From Alopecurus myosuroides (lineage: Eukaryota; Streptophyta; Magnoliopsida; Poales; Poaceae), in assembly GCA_028641055.1 (NCBI GenBank), contig CM054062.1, positions 184,077,958-184,141,957 on the forward strand: a stretch of DNA of 64,000 bases, in the 5' to 3' direction. Under the pieces are notes generated by a model. That model did not search any database. It was given only the letters and a program-made list of their open reading frames with translations, and was not told the DNA's origin. Each line of letters starts with the position of its first letter. Position 1 is the first letter of the stretch. Position numbers and translations under genes: made by a program. Shown piece after piece: positions 1 to 11,534 of this stretch.

Positions 1-2838
1 ATCCCGCAAGGTAGCAGAACTTGTCGTTGCTCACATCATCTCAACGTCCTATCCGGGAAGAAGCAACGAACCTCGAACAAACACCGGATGCAACAATTAC
101 TACTACGGCAAAAGATCCAACATGATCAAGATATGGATGCATGACAGGTTTAAAGATGCATCAAAGTAAAGTAGTTGACAAGATAAGCAGGTTTAAATGG
201 ACCCATATGCAATTTGAGTTGCATATGAAAAAGCCCATGAATTAAGGTTAGATTATTTGTTTTCCAACTAATCATCAGGTGAAAGTGGTTTAGTATGATG
301 CATGGATGAGGAAAACAACAAAATAACAACAATAGAACCAATTGAAATAAGGTTTAACAAGTTTGGAAATTATTGGTTAAGTGTGGAAAGTTTGGTTACT
401 TAGACATGTCACACAAGCAATTGTTGTTTTCATCAAGTTAAAGTGTTCAAAACAAATAACAAAATTTATATTTGAAAAGAACATCAAATTTTAGTTGGAT
501 TACATGTTTCAAATATTGAAATTGGAATTAGGATAATTTAATTATGAATTAAACAATATTAAACAAGTTTTAAATGAATTTAAAACAAGTTTGAATTTAA
601 TTGAACTTTTATTTGTTCAAAACATAAATTCAAACTCACATTTGAAAAGTTCACACTTTGATGGTTTGAAAACATATTTTGCATGTTCAAAATTATTTTA
701 TTTTGAGCAAGTTATGATTTTATCAAATTTAAATGAATTAAACAAGTATTAAATTATTTAGGCAATTTAAATTATTCAACCATGAAACAAAAATTATATT
801 TGAAAAGGTTATTCAAAATGGTATGGAAAACATATTTTATTTGTATTTATTGGATTAATAATGAATTTGTTATTGAATTTAGCAATTTGCATTTGAATTA
901 TTCAAATTTGAATTTTAAATGCATTTGGGAATTTCAAAACAGTACACAATTGGAATATTTGGAAAGATGATTAAATTTGGAACAACAAACATATATAACT
1001 TTTATTAATTGGAATTACAGATTAAAAGTTATTAAAGTTTTAGGTTTAGTGTTTATTTCTGCAATTTAAAAGATTAGATAATAAAACAGAAACGTAGAAA
1101 AACTTTTGTTACCGTGCGGTGGGCTAACCCTAGCTACTGCCGCGTGGGCCAGGGGAACAGCGTGGCGCTGTGTGGCGCTGGGTCTATGACGGGTGGGGCC
1201 TGCTGCGGGCGAAGATAAATGGCGAAAAAGAGGTGGCCTTGCGCGGCCGGTGGGATTCGATCCCGGGTCGATGCGTGCGCGCGGTAGGGGCGTTGCCACT
1301 GCGGTAAGTAACGTTTGGTGACAGAAAGAACATGCGGGGAGGTTAACATGTATCTGCACTGTAACTGAACCGGAGGACAGATTCAGTTAACTGAATGGCC
1401 TGACGAAACGCAGACGACCACGGTCAGGGACTGCTCGCGGTGGCCGGCGATCCTCGAGCGGCTGGACGCTCGACTCGCGCAGTGGGCGTGGAGGCGCAGC
1501 AGGTGCACGTGCATCGGGTGTGGAGGCGAACGGTAGAGGGGAGGGAGGAAAAGATTGGGCGCTCACCTCGGTCCTCGTCGACGAGGCTCTGTCGACGGAG
1601 AGAAAGGCGACGGTGGCCGGCGACGGCGCGGCCACCACAGGGTCTCCCCGCAGCGGGCGATGGGACGGGGAGCCTCAGGGGAACGCCCCGGTTCCATTCC
1701 CGGGACCCGTGGCTCCTCGAGGTGACCGTGGAGATGGGGAGGTGGCGGGGAACAGAGGTGAGCTCACGGCGGTTTCAGTGGGCACAGCGATCTTCAGAGG
1801 AGGGGGAAGGTTCAGAGGTGAAGGTAGGAGGAAGAGACGGCGGCGCAGGGAAAGGGGGCTAGGGTTGCTAGGGCTAGCAGCAGAGGGGGGAGGTGGTTAC
1901 TTATGGAGAGGGGAGCAATGGTACGTCATTGATCTGGAGGGGGGAGGAGGATGATCGAGTGGCTCTGCAGCTGTCGTACCGTGGAAGAAGACGACAACAG
2001 AGAGAAGGGTAGGTGGGCTTGGGCAGAAAAGAAGGGAGATGGGCTTGGGAAGAAAAGGGAAAGGGTGGGCTGCCTCTCCTTTTGGGATTTTCCTTTTTCC
2101 TTTTTTTTGCAAGAGATCAAGAGGGAGAGAGAGAAAGGATAGGGGTTTTGGGGTGGTTTATTGTATTATATATTTTTTTTTTCAAAACGGAAAAAAATGA
2201 AAGCAATGTTAGCATTATGTTCACAAGGTGGAAAAAGGGATTTTGGGGTTTTAGGGTTAGGAATTATTTGTGTTAATTTTCCAAATAGAGTTTGGGGTTG
2301 TTTAGTTGATAATTAATTTTTATTAAGTTGCAAACAATAATCAAAAGCAAGGGTTAGTTAATGATTTTCAAGATTTGGAAATATTAGTTTGATTTTTAAG
2401 TGGTTAGTTGAATTTCAAACAATGTTTGATTTGGGAATTTTGGAAATAATCAAGTGCTATTTAATAAGCTCAAGCAATCATACCAACATTATTGAATTTA
2501 ATTTGTTTGCCAAATTTTAATCTTTAAACCCACATGGAAAATATGATAAGTAGGATTGAGTTGCTTTGAATTTTTGAATTGCCATTAGGGTTTTTAACAA
2601 AAGGGGGAAATTTTATTAACAGGCAATTTGATTAAAACAATTTCAAACTATTGAAAAACAACTGAGTGGTTTAGTTTGCAAGTTTGAAATTGGAAATTTT
2701 GAGCAAGGGGTGAAAGTTTAAATTGTTTTGAATTTTCAGTTGTGATGCAAACATGGTGCAATGCAATGTGATGCATATGATGCAAGCAAAACAAGAAAAC
2801 AAACAACTCTCTATTAGGGTAACACCCCAGGTGTTACA
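1..2838 (-). repeat. E1 3' LTR, truncated by the window edge
   Basis: This is the second copy of the E1 LTR. It aligns to 4912-7752 with scattered substitutions and small indels, and ends (plus-strand view) in GTAACACC-CCA-GGTGTTAC-A, the inverted terminus. It has an AT-rich part (1-1080 and 2160-2838) around a CpG-rich part (about 1100-2100). The open frames there (for example 1440-1862 and 1520-1954) overlap on both strands and have no recognisable domain. Confidence 0.9.
1253..1306 (-). promoter_or_regulatory. tRNA-like A-box/B-box pair in the E1 3' LTR
   Basis: On the element strand an A-box-like TACCGCAGTGG (1296-1306) is followed after 32 bases by a B-box-like GGATCGAATCC (1253-1263). 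Spacing and order match internal Pol III promoters of tRNA genes and SINEs. No foldable complete tRNA is seen. Function is inferred only. Confidence 0.4.
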
Positions 2839-3315
2839 GACGACACCACTAACAAGGGATTGCGCCCTCGCAATCCACCTGCTAACCCGGGAGGGGAAAG
2901 AAGTTCGACTATCGATTCTTCGTGCTTCCAGTTGATTTCCTCGACACCACTAACAAGGGATTCTTGCTCGGAGTGACGACGATGTTCTTCCACCAGGAAT
3001 CTTCCGATGATCGAACCTATTAGGTTAAAGGCTCAGAAAACGTCCACCCACGTAGGATCCTAACACTTTGAAAGATAGACAAGGGGGGAGACTCCAAAAC
3101 AAATAAGATGGGAGGGGAAATGGAATTAGGGATAAGGAGAAAACAAGAATCCTATTGAGGTGTTTTTCCAAAATAGTTTAGCAGAAATAGTTTTTGACAA
3201 TCTAGAAACAACGACCGTTAGCTAGGTTATCCTACAGGCTTTGCGGACCCGTTGCTTCGATAACCATTCGTATCGAAACAATCTCGGGAATCGGAACCAA
3301 GGCTCTGATACCATT
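2839..3315 (-). other. E1 internal domain, non-coding
   Basis: The 477-bp interior lies between the two E1 LTRs. It starts (element sense) with the PBS at 3301-3313 and has no supported reading frame. Near the 3' LTR it has an 8-bp inverted repeat (GGATTGCG at 2857-2864, CGCAATCC at 2869-2876, 4-base loop) and a 21-bp direct repeat (2841-2861 and 2942-2962). A clear polypurine tract next to the 3' LTR is not visible. Confidence 0.85.
3301..3313 (-). promoter_or_regulatory. E1 primer binding site (initiator Met tRNA)
   Basis: Read on the minus strand this is TGGTATCAGAGCC, the usual plant PBS complementary to the 3' end of initiator Met tRNA, two bases inside the 5' LTR. It fixes the orientation of the element. 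Confidence 0.92.
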
Positions 3316-4126
3316 TGTGACGCCCCGAGATCGGGCACTATGCAGATTTCAGCATTCCCGCCAAAATCCACATAATAACCGATTCCAGGTTGCCACTTGT
3401 GATAACATTACAACAGTTCACGAATATTCCACAATTACAACAGAAACAGATAGATACAAGATGACTCAAACGAGCCAGGGTTACAACTGATACAATACAA
3501 AGATCCAAATAGCAGCGGAAGAAACAACATAGCGTCCGGCTACGGACAAGATCCAAATTGGACTAAGAGTCCGGAAGATAACCGGGAGCGTCCAATCCCT
3601 GCCCAGGCCAAGCCGGAGGGATTCCCAAGCTAACGTCGTCAGACTTCAAACCTGTTGACTGCAATGTTGAATATGCAGCCACGAAAGAGATTCGTGGGTC
3701 AGTACGGTTAAGTACTGGCAAGTGGATAAACCATACTCACAAGATACCGGCGTAGCCAGTCATCACAAGATACAAATGCTTTGGGATCAACGGAAAGTAA
3801 GGGGTTATTGCAAATAAGCGGCAGCGGGCTGCACTAACCATCTACAGAGAGATACTATAACTTCCGGCTAACAGAAAGAAGATAAGATCGAGTATTGTAA
3901 CCAACTGAAGGATAACTTCAAACAAACCCATCCTGGATCTCGCCCCTTTATCCAAAGAAGCAATCCGAGGATAACTCACACAGTTGGATTAATGATGGTT
4001 CAGATTATTGTGTCAATAAGCCTATTACTAGTCAAGTTGTTAAACATTGGGTGTAAGATTGTTAATCATTAGGTTTAAGTTGTCCTGAGTACTTGTTAGC
4101 CAGTACTTTCACCAAGTAATCCATAA

Positions 4127-4168
4127 CCGCGGAAAACACGGCTTCTCGAGAAGATTATCCCTGCAGGG
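4127..4168 (-). other. Triple-palindrome module in the E1 LTR
   Basis: Three inverted repeats lie side by side: CCGCG/CACGG with a 5-base loop (4127-4141), the perfect 12-mer CTTCTCGAGAAG (4142-4153), and the perfect 10-mer CCCTGCAGGG (4159-4168). A further AGTACT pair lies at 4088-4093 and 4102-4107. The flank CCATAACCG is shared with the other LTR families. A structured RNA or a dimeric-protein site is possible; neither is shown. Confidence 0.6.
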
Positions 4169-6163
4169 TTGCACCAATTTGGCCGTACACGCAAGAATAT
4201 CCCGCCAGACGGGAATCAAACCCACCAAGCGAGGTACTCTACACAACTCAACTCTTCTTCGCATCAAGCCCAAAGCACCTTGGCGCACGGCTAATCGAGC
4301 CCAGAAGAAAATGGACCCTCATAGCACTCTAAGAACGTGTCCTCCTATATGCCGACTACGAAAGTTCCACCCGGGATCCAAGGGCTCGCAAGATCATGCA
4401 TGCAGCAAATGGAAAACCCGAACTAAATGAGGCGATTTGGACGAGATGCGAATCAAATCAAATTGAGGGGGCGCCCATACTCGCTTCCCACATGCGGGTA
4501 GTGCGCTCATCATGGATCAGTAGACAAGACCCTTTTCCTATTAGGGTCGACACTAGCAGGCTTCAAAACCACAAAGGGCCTCCTGCCGGTGCCTTATCAT
4601 CAAATTATTATTACCATTAGCATTAACAGGATTGATTGATTAACATCGAGCCCCCAGAACGTTAATGAAATAGTAACAGAAAGTAACGGGTAACAGACTC
4701 GAGCAAAACAACCTAAGCATGCTAGTAAGACACGGGCACAAGCAATGGTTATGGGTGGGGAGGTGAGGCAATATCAGGGTTAAAGGATTCATGTGATAGG
4801 TTCGTAACAGAAACAACTACTACTAAGGCTAGCAGAAAAGAACAACGGAAAGTGTCGGTAACAAGTGATGAAAGGCAGCCATTTGGCAGCAAGTGAGTAT
4901 ACTTGCCTGAGATCCCGCAAGGTAGCAGAACTTGTCGTTGCTCACATCATCTCAACGTCCTATCCGGGAAGAAGCAACGAACCTCGAACAAACACCGGAT
5001 GCAACAATTACTACTATGGCAAAAGATCCAACATGATCAAGATATGGATGCATGACAGGTTTAAAGATGCATCAAAGTAAACTAGTTGACAAGATAAGCA
5101 GGTTTAAATGGACCCATATGCAATTTGAGTTGCATATGAAAAAGCCCATGAATTAAGGTTAGATTATTTGTTTTCCAACTAATCATCAGGTGAAAGTGGT
5201 TTAGTATGATGCATGGATGAGGAAAACAACAAAATAACAACAATAGAACCAATTGAAATAAGGTTTAACAAGTTTGGAAATTATTGGTTAAGTGTGAAAA
5301 GTTTGGTTACTTAGACATGTCACACAAGCAATTGTTGTTTTCATCAAGTTAAAGTGTTCAAAAAAAATAACAAAATTTATATTTGAAAAGAACATCAAAT
5401 TTTAGTTGGATTACATGTTTCAAATATTGAAATTGGAATTAGGATAATTTAATTATGAATTAAACAATATTAAACAAGTTTTAAATGAATTTAAAACAAG
5501 TTTGAATTTAATTGAACTTTTATTTGTTCAAAACATAAATTCAAACTCACATTTGAAAAGTTCACACTTTGATGGTTTGAAAACATATTTTGCATGTTCA
5601 AAATTATTTTATTTTGAGCAAGTTATGATTTTATCAAATTTAAATGAATTAAACAAGTATTAAATTATTTAGGCAATTTAAATTATTCAACCATGAAACA
5701 AAAATTATATTTGAAAAGGTTATTCAAAATGGTATGGAAAACATATTTTATTTGTATTTATTGGATTAATAATGAATTTGTTATTGAATTTAGCAATTTG
5801 CATTTGAATTATTCAAATTTGAATTTTAAATGCATTTGGGAATTTCAAAACAGTACACAATTGGAATATTTGGAAAGATGATTAAATTTGGAACAACAAA
5901 CATATATAACTTTTATTAATTGGAATTACAGATTAAAAGTTATTAAAGTTTTAGGTTTAGTGTTTATTTCTGCAATTTAAAAGATTAGATAATAAAACAG
6001 AAACGTAGAAAAACTTTTGTTACCGTGCGGTGGGCTAACCCTAGCTACTGCCGCGTGGGCCAGGGGAACAGCGTGGCGCTGTGTGGCGCTGGGTCTATGA
6101 CGGGTGGGGCCTGCTGCGGGCGAAGATAAATGGCGAAAAAGAGGTGGCCTTGCGCGGCCGGTG

Positions 6164-6217
6164 GGATTCGATCCCGGGTCGATGCGTGCGCGCGGTAGGG
6201 GCGTTGCCACTGCGGTA
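6164..6217 (-). promoter_or_regulatory. tRNA-like A-box/B-box pair in the E1 5' LTR
   Basis: Same pair as at 1253-1306: A-box-like 6207-6217 and B-box-like 6164-6174 on the element strand, about 1.55 kb from the LTR 5' end. It is unchanged between the two LTRs. Confidence 0.4.
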
Positions 6218-7752
6218 AGTAACGTTTGGTGACAGAAAGAACAGGCGGGGGAGGTTAACATGTATCTGCGCTGTAACTGAACCGGAGGACAGATTCAGTT
6301 AACTGAATGGCCTGACGAAACACAGACGACCACGGTCAGGGACTGCTCGCGGTGGCCGGCGATCCTCGAGCGGCTGGACGCTCGACTCGCGCAGTGGGCG
6401 TGGAGGCGCAGCAGGTGCACGTGCATCGGGTGTGGAGGCGAACGGTAGAGGGGAGGGAGGAAAAGATTGGGCGCTCACCTCGGTCCTCGTCGACGAGGCT
6501 CTATCGACGGAGAGAAAGGCGACGGTGGCCGGCGACGGCGCGGCCACCACAGGGTCTCCCCGCAGCGGGCGATGGGACGGGGAGCCTCAGGGGAACGCCC
6601 CGGTTCCATTCCCGGGACCCGTGGCTCCTCGAGATGACCGTGGAGATGGGGAGGTGGCGGGGAACAGAGGTGAGCTCACGGCGGTTTCAGTGGGCACAAC
6701 GATCTTCAGAGGAGGGGGAAGGTTCAGAGGTGAAGGTAGGAGGAAGAGACGGCGGCGCAGGGAAAGGGGGCTAGGGTTGCTAGGGCTAGCAGCAGAGGGG
6801 GGAGGTGGTTACTTATGGAGAGGGGAGCAATGGTACGGCATTGATCTGGAGGGGGGAGGAGGATGATCGAGTGGCTCTGCAGCTGTCGTACCGTGGAAGA
6901 AGACGACAACAGAGAGAAGGGTAGGTGGGCTTGGGCAGAAAAGAAGGGAGATGGGCTTGGGAAGAAAAGGGAAAGGGTGGGCTGCCTCTCCTTTTGGGAT
7001 TTTCCTTTTTCCTTTTTTTTTGCAAGAGATCATGAGGGAGAGAGAGAGAAAGGATAGGGGTTTTGGGGTGGTTTATTGTATTATATATTTTTATTATTTT
7101 TTTTTCAAAACAGAAAAAAATGAAAGCAATGTTAGCATTATGTTCACAAGGTGGAAAAAGGGATTTTGGGGTTTTAGGGTTAGGAATTATTTGTGTTAAT
7201 TTTCCAAATAGAGTTTGGGGTTGTTTAGTTGATAATTAATTTTTATTAAGTTGCAAACAATAATCAAAAGCAAGGGTTAGTTAATGATTTTCAAGATTTG
7301 GAAATATTAGTTTGATTTTTAAGTGGTTAGTTGAATTTCAAACAATGTTTGATTTGGGAATTTTGGAAATAATCAAGTGCTATTTAATAAGCTCAAGCAA
7401 TCATACCAACATTATTGAATTTAATTTGTTTGCCAAATTTTAATCTTTAAACCCACATGGAAAATATGATAAGTAGGATTGAGTTGCTTTGAATTTTTGA
7501 ATTGCCATTAGGGTTTTTAACAAAAGGGGGAAATTTTATTAACAAGCAATTTGATTAAAACAATTTCAAACTATTGAAAAACAACTGAGTGGTTTAGTTT
7601 GCAATTTTGAAATTGGAAATTTTGAGCAAGGGGTGAAAGTTTAAATTGTTTTGAATTTTCAGTTGTGATGCAAACATGGTGCAATGCAATGTGATGCAAG
7701 CAAAACAAGAAAACAAACAACTCTCTATTAGGGTAACACCCCAGGTGTTACA

Positions 7753-8715
7753 TTCCCCTCTTAACGACCTAGCACGAATATTGTCCAAATTCTCACGTAG
7801 TGCTTTCAGTTGCCTCTTCACATTACCAAATTCTTCAAAGTTCTAGACTTGTAGTCTCCTCCGAATTCCGGTTAGAGCCTCCGAAATCGAAATCAGATCA
7901 CCCTTGGCCGGAACCCAAGCTTTCTCAATGGTGTCCTTATAATTGTCATGTCTGGTCCACTCATTATTAAAGCGAAAAGGTCTCGGCCCCTTGTTCTCTT
8001 GAGTCTGTTCCGAACCATTCACTTTAATCAAGAGGGCACAATGATCAGATTCTATCATCTGAATATGTTTAACCTTTGTGTTCCCAAACACCTCCAAAAA
8101 TCTATCATCTCCTAGCCCTCGGTCCAGGCGGACCTTAATATTTCTTCTGCCATGCCGTATGTTATCCCAAGTGTACGACAAGCCTGAGAAACCCAAGTCT
8201 ATGAAGCGGCAAAAATCTACCGCATCCCTAAAGCCCTCCATCATCCAATCTTGCCTCGTATTTCCCCCAATCTGCTCATTATCATGAAGGATCTCGTTGA
8301 AGTCCCCAGCGCAAATCCACAGTCTGTCATACTCACAACGAAGAAATTCCAGGAGCTCCCAGCTCCTCCTCCTAGCTCTCACCGGATCTCCGTAGAAACC
8401 CGCGAACCTCCACTCCAGCGGTCCCAAGCTTTCATTCTAGATCAATACATCAATGTGAGTCTTACCAAAGGATTTCAAACTCACACTTGATTCATTATTC
8501 TAGTAAAGTGCAAGACCTCCGCTCAAGCCTTCACTTTTAACCGTGAAGGCGTTCTGAAAGCCAAATCTTAATCTCAAGTCTTTTGCTCTCGTTTCTGACA
8601 TCTTGGTTTCCGAGAGAAAAATCAAGGCGGGGCAGTGCAGCAGAATCAAATTGCTAATTTCTTGAACTGTCTCGGACCGTCCGCAGCCCCGACAGTTCAA
8701 GCTGATGAGATTCAT
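7753..8715 (-). pseudogene. LINE ORF2 fragment: apurinic-type endonuclease domain
   Basis: The translated minus strand begins MNLISLNCRG and shows the endonuclease/exonuclease/phosphatase signatures of plant L1-type LINEs: SETK near residue 36, GDFNEI, a TWDN segment, LDRGL, and the closing SDH. The known role of this domain is to nick target DNA for target-primed reverse transcription. One frame runs through the whole fragment but is broken by three amber codons (two between 8500 and 8427, one just after 7843). At each, the expected family residue appears to be Trp. The fragment ends at the E1 insertion before any reverse transcriptase motif. The ATG overlaps the ORF1 stop as ATGA. Confidence 0.8.
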
Positions 8716-9762
8716 TTATCCTGGTGGTCTCCTTCAAGAGGATCCGCCGATGAGCTATCGTTTGACTTCGTGCTGTCATCTCCAGACTTCTTAGGGCGTT
8801 TCTTATCTCTTGGTTCGATGTATGCCGGTGGTGGCGGTGGACACAAGGCACCCCCTCTGCCAAGCACTTCCATATCATTAGACCCTTTTTCCACCTTTTC
8901 ATCCACCTCATAATTCAATTTCTTAGCTATGGTAGAATGACCAACCTTTTCTTTCTCTGCCACATCATCTGAATTAGAGACACCCAATTTCTTTAATGGA
9001 CTGACGTTGTATCGCTGACCTCATCCTCAACATCCATATCATCAGAAGAGCGTTTGCCTGCATATGGTTCCCTTTCTCTTCCTCCCAATCTTCCTATCAC
9101 ACCTCCTCTAAAAGTAAATTGTCCAGGCTGAATCCTCCTCGTGGCTCATGATTCCGCATACGTCACAGAAAAATCCAATCTTCTCATATTTGACATGAAG
9201 GAGTTCTCTCTTGCCTGCTACGTTGAGAGGAACAAAACGGATAAGTGGTGATCCCACATCAATACTTGCTCTCACCCTAGCATAGTCACCCTCAAAATAT
9301 ATAGTCAGCTTCATCTCAACACTATGAACATTGCCAATTCTCTTAGCCAACTCGTCAACAATCTTTGATATCCTATATAATTTTGGTATTACATGAATTT
9401 GGACCAATACATATGTAGTTTCCAGCTTCACATCCTTAGGGTTGCAGAGACCATCGTATTCAGTAATGACGACAACCATCTTTTTGTATAACCACGGTCC
9501 CTGGTGCATCACCTTGTTCCAATCCCCTAGGTAGAAGAATTTGAACGTGAACAAATTATTGTCTACCTCTCATAGTTCCGGTTCATGAGCAAGCCCCCAA
9601 ATTCCCCTCAGCGTATCAAACACTACCGATGCTGATATTGTTTTTTTTTGTGTGAACCCTAGCCACCGCCAGCCATCTCGCACGTTTTTTCAGATCATGG
9701 AGATCGTCGGTACCGATGAAAACATCGTCCAACTCACCTTCCCGCAGCTCCAGGTTTTGCAT
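8712..9762 (-). pseudogene. LINE ORF1 fragment: DUF4283-like RNA-binding protein with broken zinc knuckle
   Basis: ORF1 probably starts at 9762 (ATG), with an acidic ELDDVFIG stretch, then a shifted frame at 9554-9108 matching the DUF4283-like region (LGDWNKVMHQGPWLY) and a Cys/His knuckle CDVCGIMSH whose last Cys is missing. A third stretch carries GG/RGR-type basic residues, and the tail at 8987-8712 carries a basic KKRPKK cluster and a Pro run. At least three frameshifts and several stops separate these pieces. Such proteins bind element RNA and accompany it to the nucleus. The stop overlaps the ORF2 start. Assignment to a plant LINE is firm; the exact family is not. Confidence 0.72.
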
Positions 9763-10045
9763 CGCCCTTTGCAATTACTTATCGCCTTCATCCTGCCTCG
9801 AGGCATTGTCCCCGCCTTAAATCGCTTTCGACATCTTACATCCTCGCAGGCGCTAGACCTTTCAGCCGAAACGGAACCCTAGGTATCCAAAAGGAAGCGT
9901 CTTGCGAAAAAACAGAGAGACAATCACCGCTTAAAAGCCTCCGCGTGATCTTGCGAGCCAGAAACTGAGTCGAGAACGAATTCCTCGGAGAAATCTCGCG
10001 GTGGCGAAGGAATCGCCAGAGGAGTCGAAAACCCTAGAAAACTAG

Positions 10046-10894
10046 GTCGACCGAATTCAAATTAGCTACACTTTCGTATAGGAACTTGGACAGGGTTTGG
10101 GCCCTCCGATCGGAGATGCTCTAGGATCGGTACAATTCCACGCCACGCCCCCGCGCGCGTCCGCCGTCGCGAAAAATTTTCGAGCCCAGAGCTCGGAATC
10201 GTTCCGCCCCTGTACCCCTTCATCGGTTGCACTGGACAGAACGAAGCCGTGACTCCTGCTCGACCTTGCGAGAGCCCAACCTGGAAAGCAACCGGTGGCG
10301 GCGGCGGCGGTAAGATCTCTCTACCTCCTTCCCTTTCCCATTCCCCTCCCATCTCCCTCCCATCCCTCCTCTCCCTCCCATTCCCCGCCATGGCGCCGCC
10401 CCTGAGGCCCTCAAACCCTAGTTGCGGTAGGGGAATGACGGCGGCTTGATGTCGCCCTTAGGGAAACATCGGCGGGAGTGGCTCCATCCCCCTCTTCCCT
10501 GCTCTCCCCAACCGAGCACTTCCCTTGATTTGTTGTTCCCTATACCTCCACTGATGCAGTCCAATGAAAACATCACACTCGGTTCTTGTAAATTGCTAGT
10601 CGTTCTTCGACTTATTGTGTTTTCTTGTACAATATATCAGATTGCTTTTGTTGGAACTTGCTTTTTGTGTGTAGCTGTGGGTGTATCATTAGAATAGCTC
10701 TGTCTTGGTAATTTCTATTGGCATTAGATTTTTCATATGGCACATATAATTTTTTTCTTCAGTTAGTAAGATTTCCTTACTGGTCAATATGTGCATTTTC
10801 TGTCTTATGCAGGAAAAAATTACCAGTCAATCTTAAGTATCTGACAGAGGCGCGCTATAGCATGTTTCTACCAGAGCGCCTTCCCAAATTAGAA
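10046..10894. other. Unassigned gene-like sequence upstream of the DnaJ gene
   Basis: Contains a CT-rich leader-like stretch (10315-10390), an ATGGCGCCGCCC start-like context at 10390, a short open frame that stops within about 60 bases, and splice-like signals (TGCAGG near 10810). No domain is recognised in any frame. It could be a captured or truncated first exon of another gene, or transposon filler. I cannot decide between these. Confidence 0.35.
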
Positions 10895-11534
10895 GCCCGT
10901 TCGACAACTCTCCAGCCCCTGGCTCCGTGGCCGGAGCGAGCGGAGCTGTCCCTAACACTCGCACTCCACAGATCTGGAAGGATGGAGCGCTCCGTGTTTT
11001 CGGGCGAAATTGCAGAGCGAAGTTGGCCTCGATCCGCCAAACAGGAAAATCAGGAGCGGCTGAAAATTACGCCTTAATGCCACCGGTAAGTTATCGAAAC
11101 GGTACGCTAGCCTAACTCTTATCCTCTCTGGTCGCTTTCCGCTCATGTTCGAGCACAGACCATGGCGCACGGATAGAGCTTCCCAGCGATTCAACGCGTG
11201 TCGCCGCTCGATTCAACATCTCCTCCACCGAAACAAGACCGGCGGCTACCGAATTGCAGTCCCCGCCGGCAGGTGCGAACCTCCGCCGCCGCCAGTTTTT
11301 GGCCGCACCTCGAGTTCTGATGTCAGTTTTAGCTAACTAATGGGCCCATAACCCAGCAATCTTACAGCTCTCCACGGGCTGGATGTCCTCTGCTGCTCTT
11401 AACAGGCTGGATCCGGGCTGGCAGCACAACTATCCGCGAAGTAGAGGGACGGGAGTGCTTCCGAACACTTGTGCGCTCCTCCATCCATCGAGGGAGCGAC
11501 GGGATTAAACGGAGCAGAGAGCTTCCGAACGGGC
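10895..11534. mobile_element. Possible TIR element (hAT-like ends), about 640 bp
   Basis: GCCCGTTCGACAACTCTCC at 10895 is an imperfect inverted match (about 14 of 18) to GAGAGCTTCCGAACGGGC ending at 11534. No matching 8-bp target duplication could be found, and the interior has no transposase. Treat as tentative. Confidence 0.28.

Larger units (their letters stand above)
1..7752 (-). mobile_element. E1: non-autonomous LTR retrotransposon, long LTRs, tiny interior (left end outside window)
   Basis: Positions 1-2838 and 4912-7752 are near-identical direct repeats about 4.91 kb apart, and the segment between them ends in an initiator-Met primer binding site on the minus strand. The element therefore reads right to left: 5' LTR 3316-7752, interior 2839-3315, 3' LTR 1-2838 and beyond. 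LTR ends are TGT...ACA when read on the element strand. The 477-bp interior has no gag, pol or env reading frame, so movement would need proteins supplied in trans. It sits inside a LINE; the right-hand 5-bp target copy would be TTCCC at 7753-7757, and its partner lies outside the window. The LTR copies differ at only a few sites per kilobase, suggesting a recent insertion. The family was not named; it is related to E2 and E4. Confidence 0.9.
3316..7752 (-). repeat. E1 5' LTR, complete, 4437 bp
   Basis: The repeat runs from TGTGACGCCCC at 3316 to the terminal ...GGTGTTACA at 7752 (plus-strand view). AT-rich flanks surround a CpG-rich block at about 6010-7000 that resembles a plant transcript leader. 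Open frames there are mutually overlapping and without domains. The palindrome module at 4127-4168 and the A/B-box pair at 6164-6217 lie inside. Confidence 0.9.
7753..10045 (-). mobile_element. Decayed LINE (L1-type non-LTR retrotransposon), 5' half
   Basis: Minus-strand order is 5' leader (about 10045-9763), ORF1 (9762-8712), then ORF2 endonuclease (8715-7753). The copy stops abruptly at 7753, exactly where E1 begins. The reverse transcriptase and 3' end are therefore expected on the far side of E1, outside the window, unless lost. The outer boundary near 10045 is a guess from the start of the CCCTAG-rich leader; no target duplication could be checked. Several stops and frameshifts show the copy is dead. 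Confidence 0.75.

Noticed and set aside
1440..1954. Long overlapping frames (140-144 codons) in the CpG-rich part of the E1 LTR, repeated at 6352-6866
   Set aside because: They overlap each other and antisense frames, are low-complexity Arg/Gly-rich, have no domain, and fall in an LTR; CpG-rich sequence has few stops by chance.
1..7752. Tandem segmental duplication of about 4.9 kb
   Set aside because: PBS, TGT...ACA ends and the match to E2 show that the two copies are LTRs.
7594..7821. 75-codon minus-strand frame
   Set aside because: It starts in the LINE and runs across the E1 insertion boundary at 7752, so it is a chance chimera.
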